NCBI GenBank assembly: GCA_046262935.1
Contig: JBHELT010000107.1
Coordinates: forward strand, 1-20,300
Source of the DNA: JBHELT01 sp046262935
GTDB lineage: Bacteria > Actinomycetota > CADDZG01 > JAHWKV01
Reading direction: 5' to 3'
Length of the DNA: 20,300 nt
Below the pieces are notes generated by a model, which was not told the DNA's origin, did not search any database, and saw only the letters and a list, made by a program, of their open reading frames with translations. A program made the position numbers and the translations under genes. Shown here piece after piece: positions 14,335-20,300 of the stretch (its first letter is position 1; every line of letters starts with the position of its first letter).

Positions 14335-14577
14335 CGCGGTTCCAAAAGCCGATGCGGCGGCAACCGACAAGACCGCTATAAGCGCTACGCCGGCCCTCGG
14401 GGGGCCGAGCACGGGATCGCCCCCAGCGCGCGAGTGATCCAACCACCCGAGCCAAGCCGCCCTGACCAAGGTTCCCGCAAGGATGAGCAGACTCAATTGA
14501 ACGACCCTTAAAGCCCTTCTCTGCCTGGGCAGGGGCGGCGAACCCTTTCGACCCTTGCCGGCCATCGCTCGTTTCAT
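14284..14577 (-). CDS. Hypothetical two-helix membrane protein
   Basis: A 97-residue protein from ATG 14577 with a basic N-terminus (MKRAMAGKGRKGSPPLPRQR), one hydrophobic helix (about 26-47) and a second (about 61-90). It ends GIRIVKGPEPPTL. I do not recognise the family. The basic N-terminus suggests it faces the cytoplasm with a helical hairpin in the membrane. The frame extends upstream to TTG 14604 and there is a second ATG at 14565, so the start is uncertain. A TATCTT six bases before ATG 14577 might allow a leaderless start. Its 3' end overlaps cofC by 51 bases tail to tail, which is unusual and lowers confidence slightly. Confidence 0.6.
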   Translation of the reverse strand: MKRAMAGKGRKGSPPLPRQRRALRVVQLSLLILAGTLVRAAWLGWLDHSRAGGDPVLGPPRAGVALIAVLSVAAASAFGTALWMGIRIVKGPEPPTL

Positions 14578-14596
14578 AACGACAAGATACAGCCAC

Positions 14597-14624
14597 CAAA
14601 GCAAAGGCCCGGCTCAGCCGGACC
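14597..14624 (-). terminator. Intrinsic terminator downstream of hupB
   Basis: On the minus strand GGTCCGG (14624-14618) pairs with CCGGGCC (14612-14606), seven pairs including one U-G, with loop CTGAG. TTTGCTTT follows (14605-14598). It lies about 25 bases after the hupB stop and upstream of the two-helix membrane gene, separating the two units. Confidence 0.6.
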
Positions 14625-14649
14625 CTCGCTGTGTGTGACCGTTATCAGT

Positions 14650-15129
14650 TCAGCGGCGCTTCGCCGAAGACTTCTTGGCCGTTGATTTCTTGGCTGCCGT
14701 CTTCTTGGCAGGAGCCTTCTTGGCCGTTGATTTCCTGGCGGCGCTCTTCTTGGCCGGAGACTTCTTGGCCGGCGACTTCTTGGCCGCAGACTTGGCCGGA
14801 GACTTCTTAGCGGGGGCCTTCTTCGATTTCGTCTTAGTTGCAGAGATCTTCGTCTTCCCCGAGACGATGGCCTTCAAGGCCTGGCCAGCCTTGAACACCG
14901 GGACGGTGGTGGCAGCGATCTTGACTGCCGCTCCCGTTTGCGGGTTACGGCCGGTACGGGCTTTACGTGGACGTGCGGTGAAGGTGCCGAAGCCTGGAAG
15001 CACAACCCGGTCGCCCTTGGCGAGGGCACTTTCGACAGCGCCAAGTGTGGCATCCACGAATTCTGAGGTTCGCGACTTGGCTTCGCCGGTTACGTCGGCC
15101 ACTCTTTCGATCAGTTCTGCTTTGTTCAT
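14650..15129 (-). CDS. hupB: HU-type nucleoid protein with lysine-rich histone H1-like tail
   Basis: HU proteins bend and compact DNA as dimers. Residues 1-90 form the HU domain, starting MNKAELIERVADVTGEAKSR, with GFGTFTARPRKARTGRNPQT containing the DNA-binding arm and its Pro intercalation site (near 66). From about residue 95 to 159 the protein is a low-complexity tail of PAKK and AAKK-type repeats, as in actinobacterial HupB (Hlp) and histone H1. This tail binds DNA non-specifically and is a target of acetylation in mycobacteria. The ATG has AGGAGG (15135-15140) five bases upstream, and a plausible promoter lies 30 bases further up. A terminator follows. Its position near cofC/fbiD matches mycobacteria. 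Confidence 0.97.
   Translation of the reverse strand: MNKAELIERVADVTGEAKSRTSEFVDATLGAVESALAKGDRVVLPGFGTFTARPRKARTGRNPQTGAAVKIAATTVPVFKAGQALKAIVSGKTKISATKTKSKKAPAKKSPAKSAAKKSPAKKSPAKKSAARKSTAKKAPAKKTAAKKSTAKKSSAKRR
14653..14830 (-). repeat. Tandem Lys/Ala-rich repeat region encoding the HupB tail
   Basis: The minus strand is built of imperfect 12-15 base units coding SPAKK, APAKK, TAKK and AAKK. The plus strand shows them as repeated CTTCTTGGC. Copy number could vary between strains by slippage. Confidence 0.85.
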
Positions 15130-15162
15130 CCATTCCTCCTGTTTGTTGAACCGTGAGGCCGC

Positions 15163-15192
15163 AGTAAACCCGAAAACACGTGGTCAAGTCAA
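15163..15192 (-). promoter_or_regulatory. Candidate hupB promoter
   Basis: On the minus strand TTGACT (15192-15187) is a five-of-six -35 match, and TTTACT (15168-15163) is a fair -10. The spacer is 18 bases. This leaves a leader of about 25 bases holding AGGAGG. The -35 is also one arm of an 8-bp inverted repeat with 15223-15230. Confidence 0.45.
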
Positions 15193-15213
15193 AGACCGAA
15201 CTGCTGAAAACCC

Positions 15214-16125
15214 TTATCCTGCTTGACTTGTAGGTGGTTTGCTACCCGAAGGGCCGTCGCCTTGGCCGAACGATCTGCTTGCTAAGGCGGACACCCCGGA
15301 CAACATAGAGGCAAACTCCATGGGTATCACGAACTTCGTCGAACCCGACGCGCCGATCTCTTTCAATGTCTCCAGGTACTGCAAACTCATCGTGTTCGCG
15401 TCGATAGTGCTTGCTACTTCGAAGATCTTTCCCAGTGCCAAAGCGAAGCCTTCAGCGCGAAGGATGGATCCCTGGCGTGTTCCTTCGGCATTCAAGATGG
15501 CGGCCTGCTTATTGCCTTCTGCCACGGTGATAGAAGCCTGTTTCGCCCCTTCCGACTCGGTAACGACCGCTCGGCGGGTTCGCTCGGCCGACATCTGCCG
15601 GGTCATGGCTTCGAGGACTGCGGGAGGGGGGATGATCTCGCGGATCTCAACATTGGTGACCTTCACTCCCCAGCGTTCCGTGACCTCGTCTAGCTTGGTC
15701 CGAAGCACCTCGTTCATGGCCTCTCGCTTGGCGAGCACATCGTCGAGAGTCATATCACCAACCACCGACCTCAATGTTGTTGCAGCGATGTTCTGCGCGG
15801 CCCCCGCGAAGTTGCCAACTTCCAGAACCGACATCACCGCGTCGACGACCTTGTAGAAGATGATGAAATCTATCGATATAGAAGCGTTGTCTTGAGTGAT
15901 CGCGGTTTGGTGTGGGATCTCTAGATATAGCTCGCGGAGATCCACCAGTACCGCTCTATCCAAGATCGGGATCAACAAAACGATGCCTGGCCCTTTCGTG
16001 CCAACGCATCTGCCCAGCCGGAATACGACTAGCCGCTGGTATTCGCGAACCACCCTGAGAGCGCGCGGGAGCAGAACGATGAGAAAGAAAAGAACCGCTA
16101 TGAGGCCAATGATGAGACTAGGCAT
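15214..16125 (-). CDS. SPFH/stomatin-like protein (slipin, NfeD partner)
   Basis: A membrane scaffold of the stomatin/prohibitin (SPFH, band 7) superfamily, which forms large ring oligomers in the inner membrane. The 303-residue protein has one N-terminal transmembrane helix (about 4-24), then REYQRLVVFRLGRCVG, typical of slipins. The band 7 domain is about 25-190, with a coiled Ala/Glu-rich section around AEGNKQAAILNAEGTRQGSI. The tail (about 285-303) is low in complexity. It starts two bases after the nfeD stop with AAGGGG five bases upstream. The gene pair nfeD-slipin is a known conserved unit in which the NfeD protease can cleave the stomatin C-terminus. hupB follows after 84 bases with its own promoter. 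Confidence 0.93.
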   Translation of the reverse strand: MPSLIIGLIAVLFFLIVLLPRALRVVREYQRLVVFRLGRCVGTKGPGIVLLIPILDRAVLVDLRELYLEIPHQTAITQDNASISIDFIIFYKVVDAVMSVLEVGNFAGAAQNIAATTLRSVVGDMTLDDVLAKREAMNEVLRTKLDEVTERWGVKVTNVEIREIIPPPAVLEAMTRQMSAERTRRAVVTESEGAKQASITVAEGNKQAAILNAEGTRQGSILRAEGFALALGKIFEVASTIDANTMSLQYLETLKEIGASGSTKFVIPMEFASMLSGVSALASRSFGQGDGPSGSKPPTSQAG

Positions 16126-16127
16126 CG

Positions 16128-17510
16128 TTACCCCTTCCGGCTTTCGATCGTGTTCAGTTCATCAGACTCTACAGAAATCTGTTCAACTTCCAACCTGAGC
16201 CCTTTGCTTGCCACCACTTTAACTACTGCACCTAGCGGGATCTGACCCTTACTGGAGAACGCGCTCCACCTCTCGGATGCGACTTGCACTGCCCCGACTG
16301 GGTCGATCTCGGTGGTTACGACTCCGGATCTTCCGATCAAGCGCTCGGTGGCCGTGGTCTTGGGAAGACTCCTTGCGCGCATCGCTGCGCCAACTGCGAA
16401 GACGAAGAACAGCCCTGCGGAGACCGCAACCGGTCCGATCACATATGGCGACACGCCATCGCCAGGCACAGCGGTGTCGAATAGCAATAGACCGCCTGCA
16501 ACCAAACAGATGAGTCCCGCGACGGTATGAACGCCGAAACCAGGGTGCTTGAGCTCGAACAAGAAGAAAACGACCGATGCGATCAGCAGCATGATCCCCA
16601 GCAACTGAACCGGCAGCATCCCGAAAGCAGCAAGCGCCGTAGCCAATGAGAGAGCGCCCAGCACGCCGGGAACAGAAATACCCGGATGCAGCGCCTCGAG
16701 GACAAGAAGAACGAGCCCGAGGTAGAAGAAGATGAACGCGAGGTCGGGGGTCAAAAGTCCATGGACCCAGTTCCACCCGAACGCCAATCTATGGTCTAGC
16801 TCGTGGGGACCGGCTGAGGAAAGGCTCTGAACATCTATGGTCACTTGGCCGCTCGCGACTTCGGCAACCATGCCATCTACCTTTGTCAGCAGTTGGCGTT
16901 CATCTGGAACTACCAGATCGATAACGTTAAGTCGCAGGGCTTCTTCGGCCGACAAACTTTTCGAGTTGCGGACCGCGCTCTCGGCCCACTCAACGTTTCG
17001 ACCGCGCTTTTGAGCAAGGCTCCTGATGAAAGCTGCGGCGTCGTTGATCACCTTCGTGCGTTCTATGGCTCCCGAAACCCCAACGGGATGTGCAGCCCCA
17101 ACGGCAGTCCCGGGGGCCATCACCGCGATCGGACATGATATGAGGATGAATGTTCCCGCCGATGCTGCCCTCGACCCCTGGGGGGCGACGAAGCACACGA
17201 TCGGCACTTCTGAGGCAAGTATCGATCGCACGATCTTGCGCATGGAGCTATCCAGTCCGCCCGGTGTGTCGATCGTTAATACGATGAGTGAGATCTGCGA
17301 GTGCTGCGCGGATGAGATGTTGTTCGCCAAGTAGGCAGCCTCTAATGGATCAACCACCCCATCGAGATGAAGTCTAAGGATCGATGTCGGGCCGGCAGTC
17401 GTTCTGAATGACCGCGATTGCCCCGCAAGGGCGGCCAACATCAGGCACAGGAGCACTAGCGAAGTCCCCAGCCGCGAAGCCTTCCTCAGCCACCTCACAA
17501 TGAGAATCAT
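16128..17510 (-). CDS. NfeD-family membrane serine protease (ClpP-class NfeD1b)
   Basis: A long NfeD protein with three parts: an N-terminal signal or anchor helix (about 12-30), a ClpP-like S49-type protease domain (about 40-225), a block of four or five transmembrane helices (about 255-400) and a C-terminal OB-fold domain (about 405-460). In the protease domain LTIDTPGGLDSSMRKIV and GSRAASAGTFI are visible, the latter with the candidate nucleophile Ser near 117. A candidate partner Lys lies near 153 in RTKVINDAAAFIR, matching the Ser-Lys dyad of archaeal 1510-type enzymes. ATG 17510 is chosen so that the signal helix starts directly. The frame is open to GTG 17558. It is co-transcribed with the slipin gene and divergent from the next gene. 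Confidence 0.9.
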   Translation of the reverse strand: MILIVRWLRKASRLGTSLVLLCLMLAALAGQSRSFRTTAGPTSILRLHLDGVVDPLEAAYLANNISSAQHSQISLIVLTIDTPGGLDSSMRKIVRSILASEVPIVCFVAPQGSRAASAGTFILISCPIAVMAPGTAVGAAHPVGVSGAIERTKVINDAAAFIRSLAQKRGRNVEWAESAVRNSKSLSAEEALRLNVIDLVVPDERQLLTKVDGMVAEVASGQVTIDVQSLSSAGPHELDHRLAFGWNWVHGLLTPDLAFIFFYLGLVLLVLEALHPGISVPGVLGALSLATALAAFGMLPVQLLGIMLLIASVVFFLFELKHPGFGVHTVAGLICLVAGGLLLFDTAVPGDGVSPYVIGPVAVSAGLFFVFAVGAAMRARSLPKTTATERLIGRSGVVTTEIDPVGAVQVASERWSAFSSKGQIPLGAVVKVVASKGLRLEVEQISVESDELNTIESRKG

Positions 17511-17580
17511 CCCATGCTGGTTGTTTGCTCGTCTGCGATAAGGGGAAAGACGGTACACACACGATCAGGAAGGACCTCAC

Positions 17581-18183
17581 ATGCAGCGCAAGACGAGGGT
17601 TAACGACGCGACAGTTCGCGGCGGCATTTCGATCACTTGCATCTTGACCGGGGCGATGGTTGCCTTCGGGGCGATGGCCGTGATCGTGATAGCCATGGGC
17701 GCTGCTCTTAGTGCCTTGGGGTACACATCGCTAGCGACCATCCGTCCGTTGACATCGACGCTCGGCCTAACCTTGATACTGGTCCTGGGATTAGGACAGT
17801 TCATCGCCTATTGGTGGGGCGGCTACGCCGCGGGGCGGATGAGCAGAGGGGCCGGAGTTGGCAATGGCATATTGGTCCCCGTTTTCGCTCTGATCATCGC
17901 AGGGGTGATCTGGATGCTAGCAAGCAGCGCCTCATCTTCAGGGTTTCTGCGTCCGGGTACGATCGACCTTGGGACTACGTCTGCTTATGGACCATTCGTG
18001 GCCCTTGGAGCAGTTGTCCTGATGCTGATCGGCGGTGCGATGGGAGGCATGCTCGGATCCAAGTGGCACTCTCATCTCGAACAACAAGCCATCACCGATC
18101 ATGCGGCTCAAAAGCGAACCATCGATCTGACCAACGAACCCGTCAGGAACCAGAGGCAGGACTTAGGCGCGAACCCAAGCTAA
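17581..18183 (+). CDS. Hypothetical four-helix membrane protein
   Basis: A 200-residue integral membrane protein with a short cytoplasmic N-terminus (MQRKTRVNDATVRGG) and four predicted hydrophobic helices (about 16-46, 58-82, 98-115, 134-158). A polar tail follows. The second helix contains the GQFIAYWWGGYAAGRMSRG pattern, and the fourth ends in GGAMGGMLGSKWH. The glycine-rich helix packing resembles TIGR04086/YrzE-like membrane proteins, but I cannot confirm this. ATG 17581 has AGGAAGGA at 17567-17574, six bases upstream. It is divergent from nfeD, which may suggest a link, and convergent with glgB (13 bases between stops). Confidence 0.75.
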   Translation: MQRKTRVNDATVRGGISITCILTGAMVAFGAMAVIVIAMGAALSALGYTSLATIRPLTSTLGLTLILVLGLGQFIAYWWGGYAAGRMSRGAGVGNGILVPVFALIIAGVIWMLASSASSSGFLRPGTIDLGTTSAYGPFVALGAVVLMLIGGAMGGMLGSKWHSHLEQQAITDHAAQKRTIDLTNEPVRNQRQDLGANPS

Positions 18184-18196
18184 AGGATCGATGACT

Positions 18197-20158
18197 CTAC
18201 TCGTTCATCGGTGCGAGCCAGACAACGCCGAGCGGCGGCAACGTGACATCGGCTGAGCGGTCGAAGCCATGCCAGGCAGGGCCCTCGGCGTCGAACCGTA
18301 ACAGGTTCGATACGCCCGATCCCCCGAAGAGATGGCTGTCTGTGTTGAGAACCTCATGCCATGGCCCGCCTCGCGGTAAGCCGAGTCGATAGCCATATCT
18401 GGGGACCGGCGCCAGGTTCGCTACGCAGACGATGTAGCGATCACCGGCCGCGTTGTAACGGATGAAGCTGAGCACGTTCGTATCGCTGTCGTTGGCGTCT
18501 ATCCATCTAAATCCCGACTGCTCGAAGTCTCGCTCCCATAGAGCAGGCTCCTTGGCGTATGTGAGGTTCAATGAGCGGACCAGGTCTTGGATCCCTTTGT
18601 TGTCGCTCGATCCGAGCAGATGCCAGTCGAGGCTGCGATCGTGAGACCACTCTGATTCTTGGGCGAACTCACCACCCATGAATAGCAACTGCTTGCCTGG
18701 ATGAGCCCACATCCACGCGAACAAAGCCCGCAGGTTGGCCATCTTCTGCCACCTGTCCCCCGGCATCCTTTGGAACAAAGACCCTTTGCCGTGGACCACT
18801 TCGTCATGACTGAGCGGAAGAACGAAGTTCTCCGCCCACGCGTACATAAGCGCGAATGTCAGATCGTTGTGGTGGAACCTTCGGTGCACAGGGTCTTTCA
18901 TGAAGTAGTTAAGGGTGTCGTGCATCCAGCCCAGACTCCACTTGAAACCGAACCCGAGTCCCCCAACGTAAGTAGGTCTCGACACCGCTGGCCAAGACGT
19001 CGATTCTTCAGCGATGGTCATCACACCTGGGAACTTGCCATAAACAAGAGTGTTTAGTTCTTTGAAGAATGCCACTGAATCTAGATTCTCCCTGCCGCCA
19101 TAACGGTTGGGAACCCATTCACCAGGTTCGCGCGAATAGTCGAGGTGCAGCATCGATGCGACCGCATCGACCCTGATGCCGTCGGCATGGAACTCTTCGA
19201 TCCAGTAAAGCGCGTTAGCGCTCAAGAAGTTCTTCACTTCGTTTCGTCCAAGATTGAAAACCAGCGTGCCCCAATCTGGATGGTGGCCTTGACGAGGATC
19301 GGCATGCTCATAAAGGGCGGTCCCGTCGAAGCGGGCCAGCGCGAACGCGTCTCGCGGGAAGTGTGCTGGCACCCAATCGATGATCACGCCGATGCCAGCT
19401 TGATGCAGTCGATCTACAAGGTACCGGAAATCGTCAGGCGTTCCGAAACGATGAGATGGCGCGTAATAAGCCGAAACTTGATAGCCCCACGATCCACGGA
19501 ATGGATGCTCCGATACCGGGAGGAACTCAACGTGGGTGAAACCCAGGTCTGTAAGGTAGGAGGTCAGTTCTTCAGCGAGCTCTCGATAGGTGAGGGAACG
19601 GTTGTCCTGGTCGGGGTTACGTCTCCAGGAGCCGATGTGGCATTCATAGATCGACAAAGGCTGGGCGGTCGGATCGTTCGACCTGCGGCGATCGATCCAT
19701 CCGCCGTCTGCCCACTCATAAGAAGAACTCGTGACGATCGACGCTGTTTTGGGAGGAGACTCCATCTCGAAGGCGAATGGATCGGTCTTTAGAACGATGC
19801 GGCGCTCGGATGTGAGCAATTCATATTTGTAGCGTGCGCCGTCTGAGAGCGCAGGAACGAAGATCTCCCAAACACCCGAACTTCCGAGCAAGCGCATGGG
19901 ATGCGACCTTCCGTCCCATCGATTGAAGTCGCCGACGACCCTTACGCTGAGGGCGTTCGGGGCCCAAACCGCGAAGGACACGCCGTGGACGCCTTGATGC
20001 GTACGAACGTGCGAGCCAAGATGCTTCCAAAGTTCTTGGTGTCGGCCTTCGGCGAAGAGGCGGGTGTCCCTTTCGTCCAGGGTCGCCAGGAATCGGTACG
20101 GGTCTTGCATCTCATAAGCATGCGAACCATGCTCAACTGAGAAACGGTAGGCAGGCAT
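18197..20158 (-). CDS. glgB: 1,4-alpha-glucan branching enzyme GlgB
   Basis: GlgB cuts alpha-1,4 chains and re-attaches them as alpha-1,6 branches during glycogen synthesis (GH13 family). The 653-residue protein has the CBM48/N2 region with FAVWAPNALSVRVVGDFNRW (about 62-81), a catalytic barrel with GFTHVEFLPVSEHPF and GIRVDAVASMLHLDYSR (nucleophile Asp near 331), then TIAEESTSWP (acid/base Glu near 385), LPLSHDEVVHGKGSL (near 453), and a C-terminal beta domain. It lacks the extra N-terminal (N1) domain of about 100 residues found in the longest GlgB forms. ATG 20158 is firm, because the frame has a stop (TGA) shortly upstream and no other start codon in between. Confidence 0.97.
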   Translation of the reverse strand: MPAYRFSVEHGSHAYEMQDPYRFLATLDERDTRLFAEGRHQELWKHLGSHVRTHQGVHGVSFAVWAPNALSVRVVGDFNRWDGRSHPMRLLGSSGVWEIFVPALSDGARYKYELLTSERRIVLKTDPFAFEMESPPKTASIVTSSSYEWADGGWIDRRRSNDPTAQPLSIYECHIGSWRRNPDQDNRSLTYRELAEELTSYLTDLGFTHVEFLPVSEHPFRGSWGYQVSAYYAPSHRFGTPDDFRYLVDRLHQAGIGVIIDWVPAHFPRDAFALARFDGTALYEHADPRQGHHPDWGTLVFNLGRNEVKNFLSANALYWIEEFHADGIRVDAVASMLHLDYSREPGEWVPNRYGGRENLDSVAFFKELNTLVYGKFPGVMTIAEESTSWPAVSRPTYVGGLGFGFKWSLGWMHDTLNYFMKDPVHRRFHHNDLTFALMYAWAENFVLPLSHDEVVHGKGSLFQRMPGDRWQKMANLRALFAWMWAHPGKQLLFMGGEFAQESEWSHDRSLDWHLLGSSDNKGIQDLVRSLNLTYAKEPALWERDFEQSGFRWIDANDSDTNVLSFIRYNAAGDRYIVCVANLAPVPRYGYRLGLPRGGPWHEVLNTDSHLFGGSGVSNLLRFDAEGPAWHGFDRSADVTLPPLGVVWLAPMNE

Positions 20159-20207
20159 GAAATCAGGTTCTCTTCGGGATAACCAGGCGAATGACTCAAG
20201 CGAACGA

Positions 20208-20216
20208 TCGTATCAG
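20208..20216 (-). promoter_or_regulatory. Candidate extended -10 for glgB
   Basis: On the minus strand TGATACGAT (20216-20208) is an extended -10 form, TG-N-TACGAT, about 50 bases before the glgB ATG. No -35 is evident. The TG is also part of a stop codon of a possible upstream frame. Confidence 0.35.
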
Positions 20217-20300
20217 AGGTGCAAAGGGCTGCCTATGGGAAATGCGGTGTGTGACACATCGGCCATCTCGGGCAAGACGTTGACACGATCCCGGCGGCAC
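20214..20300 (-). other. Possible 3' end of a gene entering from the right edge
   Basis: On the minus strand a frame is open from the edge and ends in TGA at 20214-20216. It reads RRDRVNVLPEMADVSHTAFP in part, a plausible protein end, but 28 codons are too few to identify it. A rival plus-strand start, ATG 20236 with AAAGGG six bases upstream (MGNAVCDTSAISGK...), cannot be excluded. Confidence 0.25.

Noticed and set aside
14675..15226. 183-residue plus-strand ORF with repeated FLAG/FLAV-like hydrophobic pattern
   Set aside because: It is the antisense of the HupB Lys/Ala tail. The AAG and GCC codons of the repeats read as Leu, Phe and Gly in this frame. There is no ribosome binding site and hupB is clear.
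19145..19792. 215-residue plus-strand ORF
   Set aside because: Antisense to the glgB catalytic domain, with no recognisable motif.
1..20300. CRISPR arrays, tRNA or rRNA genes, insertion sequences
   Set aside because: By eye I found no regularly spaced repeats, no cloverleaf-like segments and no transposase frames. Intergenic gaps are all shorter than 300 bases.

Overview
This window reads as a chromosomal, mostly housekeeping segment of an actinobacterium. Moderate-to-high GC, frequent GTG and TTG starts, an HU protein with a long lysine-rich tail, a PF07332-type actinobacterial membrane protein, a DUF3618 protein and two coenzyme F420-related genes all point that way. The order recG, rpmB, thiL, ddl, gpsA, cofC/fbiD, hupB matches, as I recall it, the Mycobacterium recG to hupB neighbourhood, with other genes inserted. 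A deep-branching class such as Acidimicrobiia is plausible but unproven. I see no insertion sequence, prophage, CRISPR array, tRNA or rRNA.

Layout. 1-1546: 5' part of recG (minus), cut by the window edge. 1660-2474: rpmB, a two-helix membrane protein and a DUF3618 protein (plus). 2471-4280: thiL-thiD, the last kinases of thiamine diphosphate synthesis (minus). 4329-4535: dodecin (plus). 4548-6277: a 54-residue charged ORF translationally coupled to ATP-dependent pckA (minus). 6382-6618: stand-alone Lrp/AsnC effector domain (plus). 6653-8919: Cys/Met-metabolism PLP enzyme coupled to ddl (minus). 8978-10674: PilT-like ATPase with a long N-terminal extension, then a small one-helix membrane protein ending at a strong terminator (plus). 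10728-13655: FrhB-like F420 oxidoreductase, plsC and gpsA (minus), divergent from cofC/fbiD (13675-14334, plus). 14284-15129: a two-helix membrane protein and hupB (minus). 15214-17510: nfeD and slipin (minus). 17581-18183: four-helix membrane protein (plus). 18197-20158: glgB (minus).

How genes work together. gpsA makes glycerol-3-phosphate and plsC acts later in phosphatidate synthesis. ThiL and ThiD supply thiamine diphosphate. CofC/FbiD makes the activated precursor of F420, and the divergent FrhB-like protein is likely to use F420. NfeD and slipin form the known membrane protease/stomatin pair.

The most interesting points are regulatory or small-scale. Several starts lie 7-9 nt after a -10-like hexamer, suggesting leaderless mRNAs. 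The cofC/F420 pair seems to share a symmetric -10 that could fire both ways. The small ORF upstream of pckA looks real but I do not recognise it. I found no clear evidence of a wholly new biological system.
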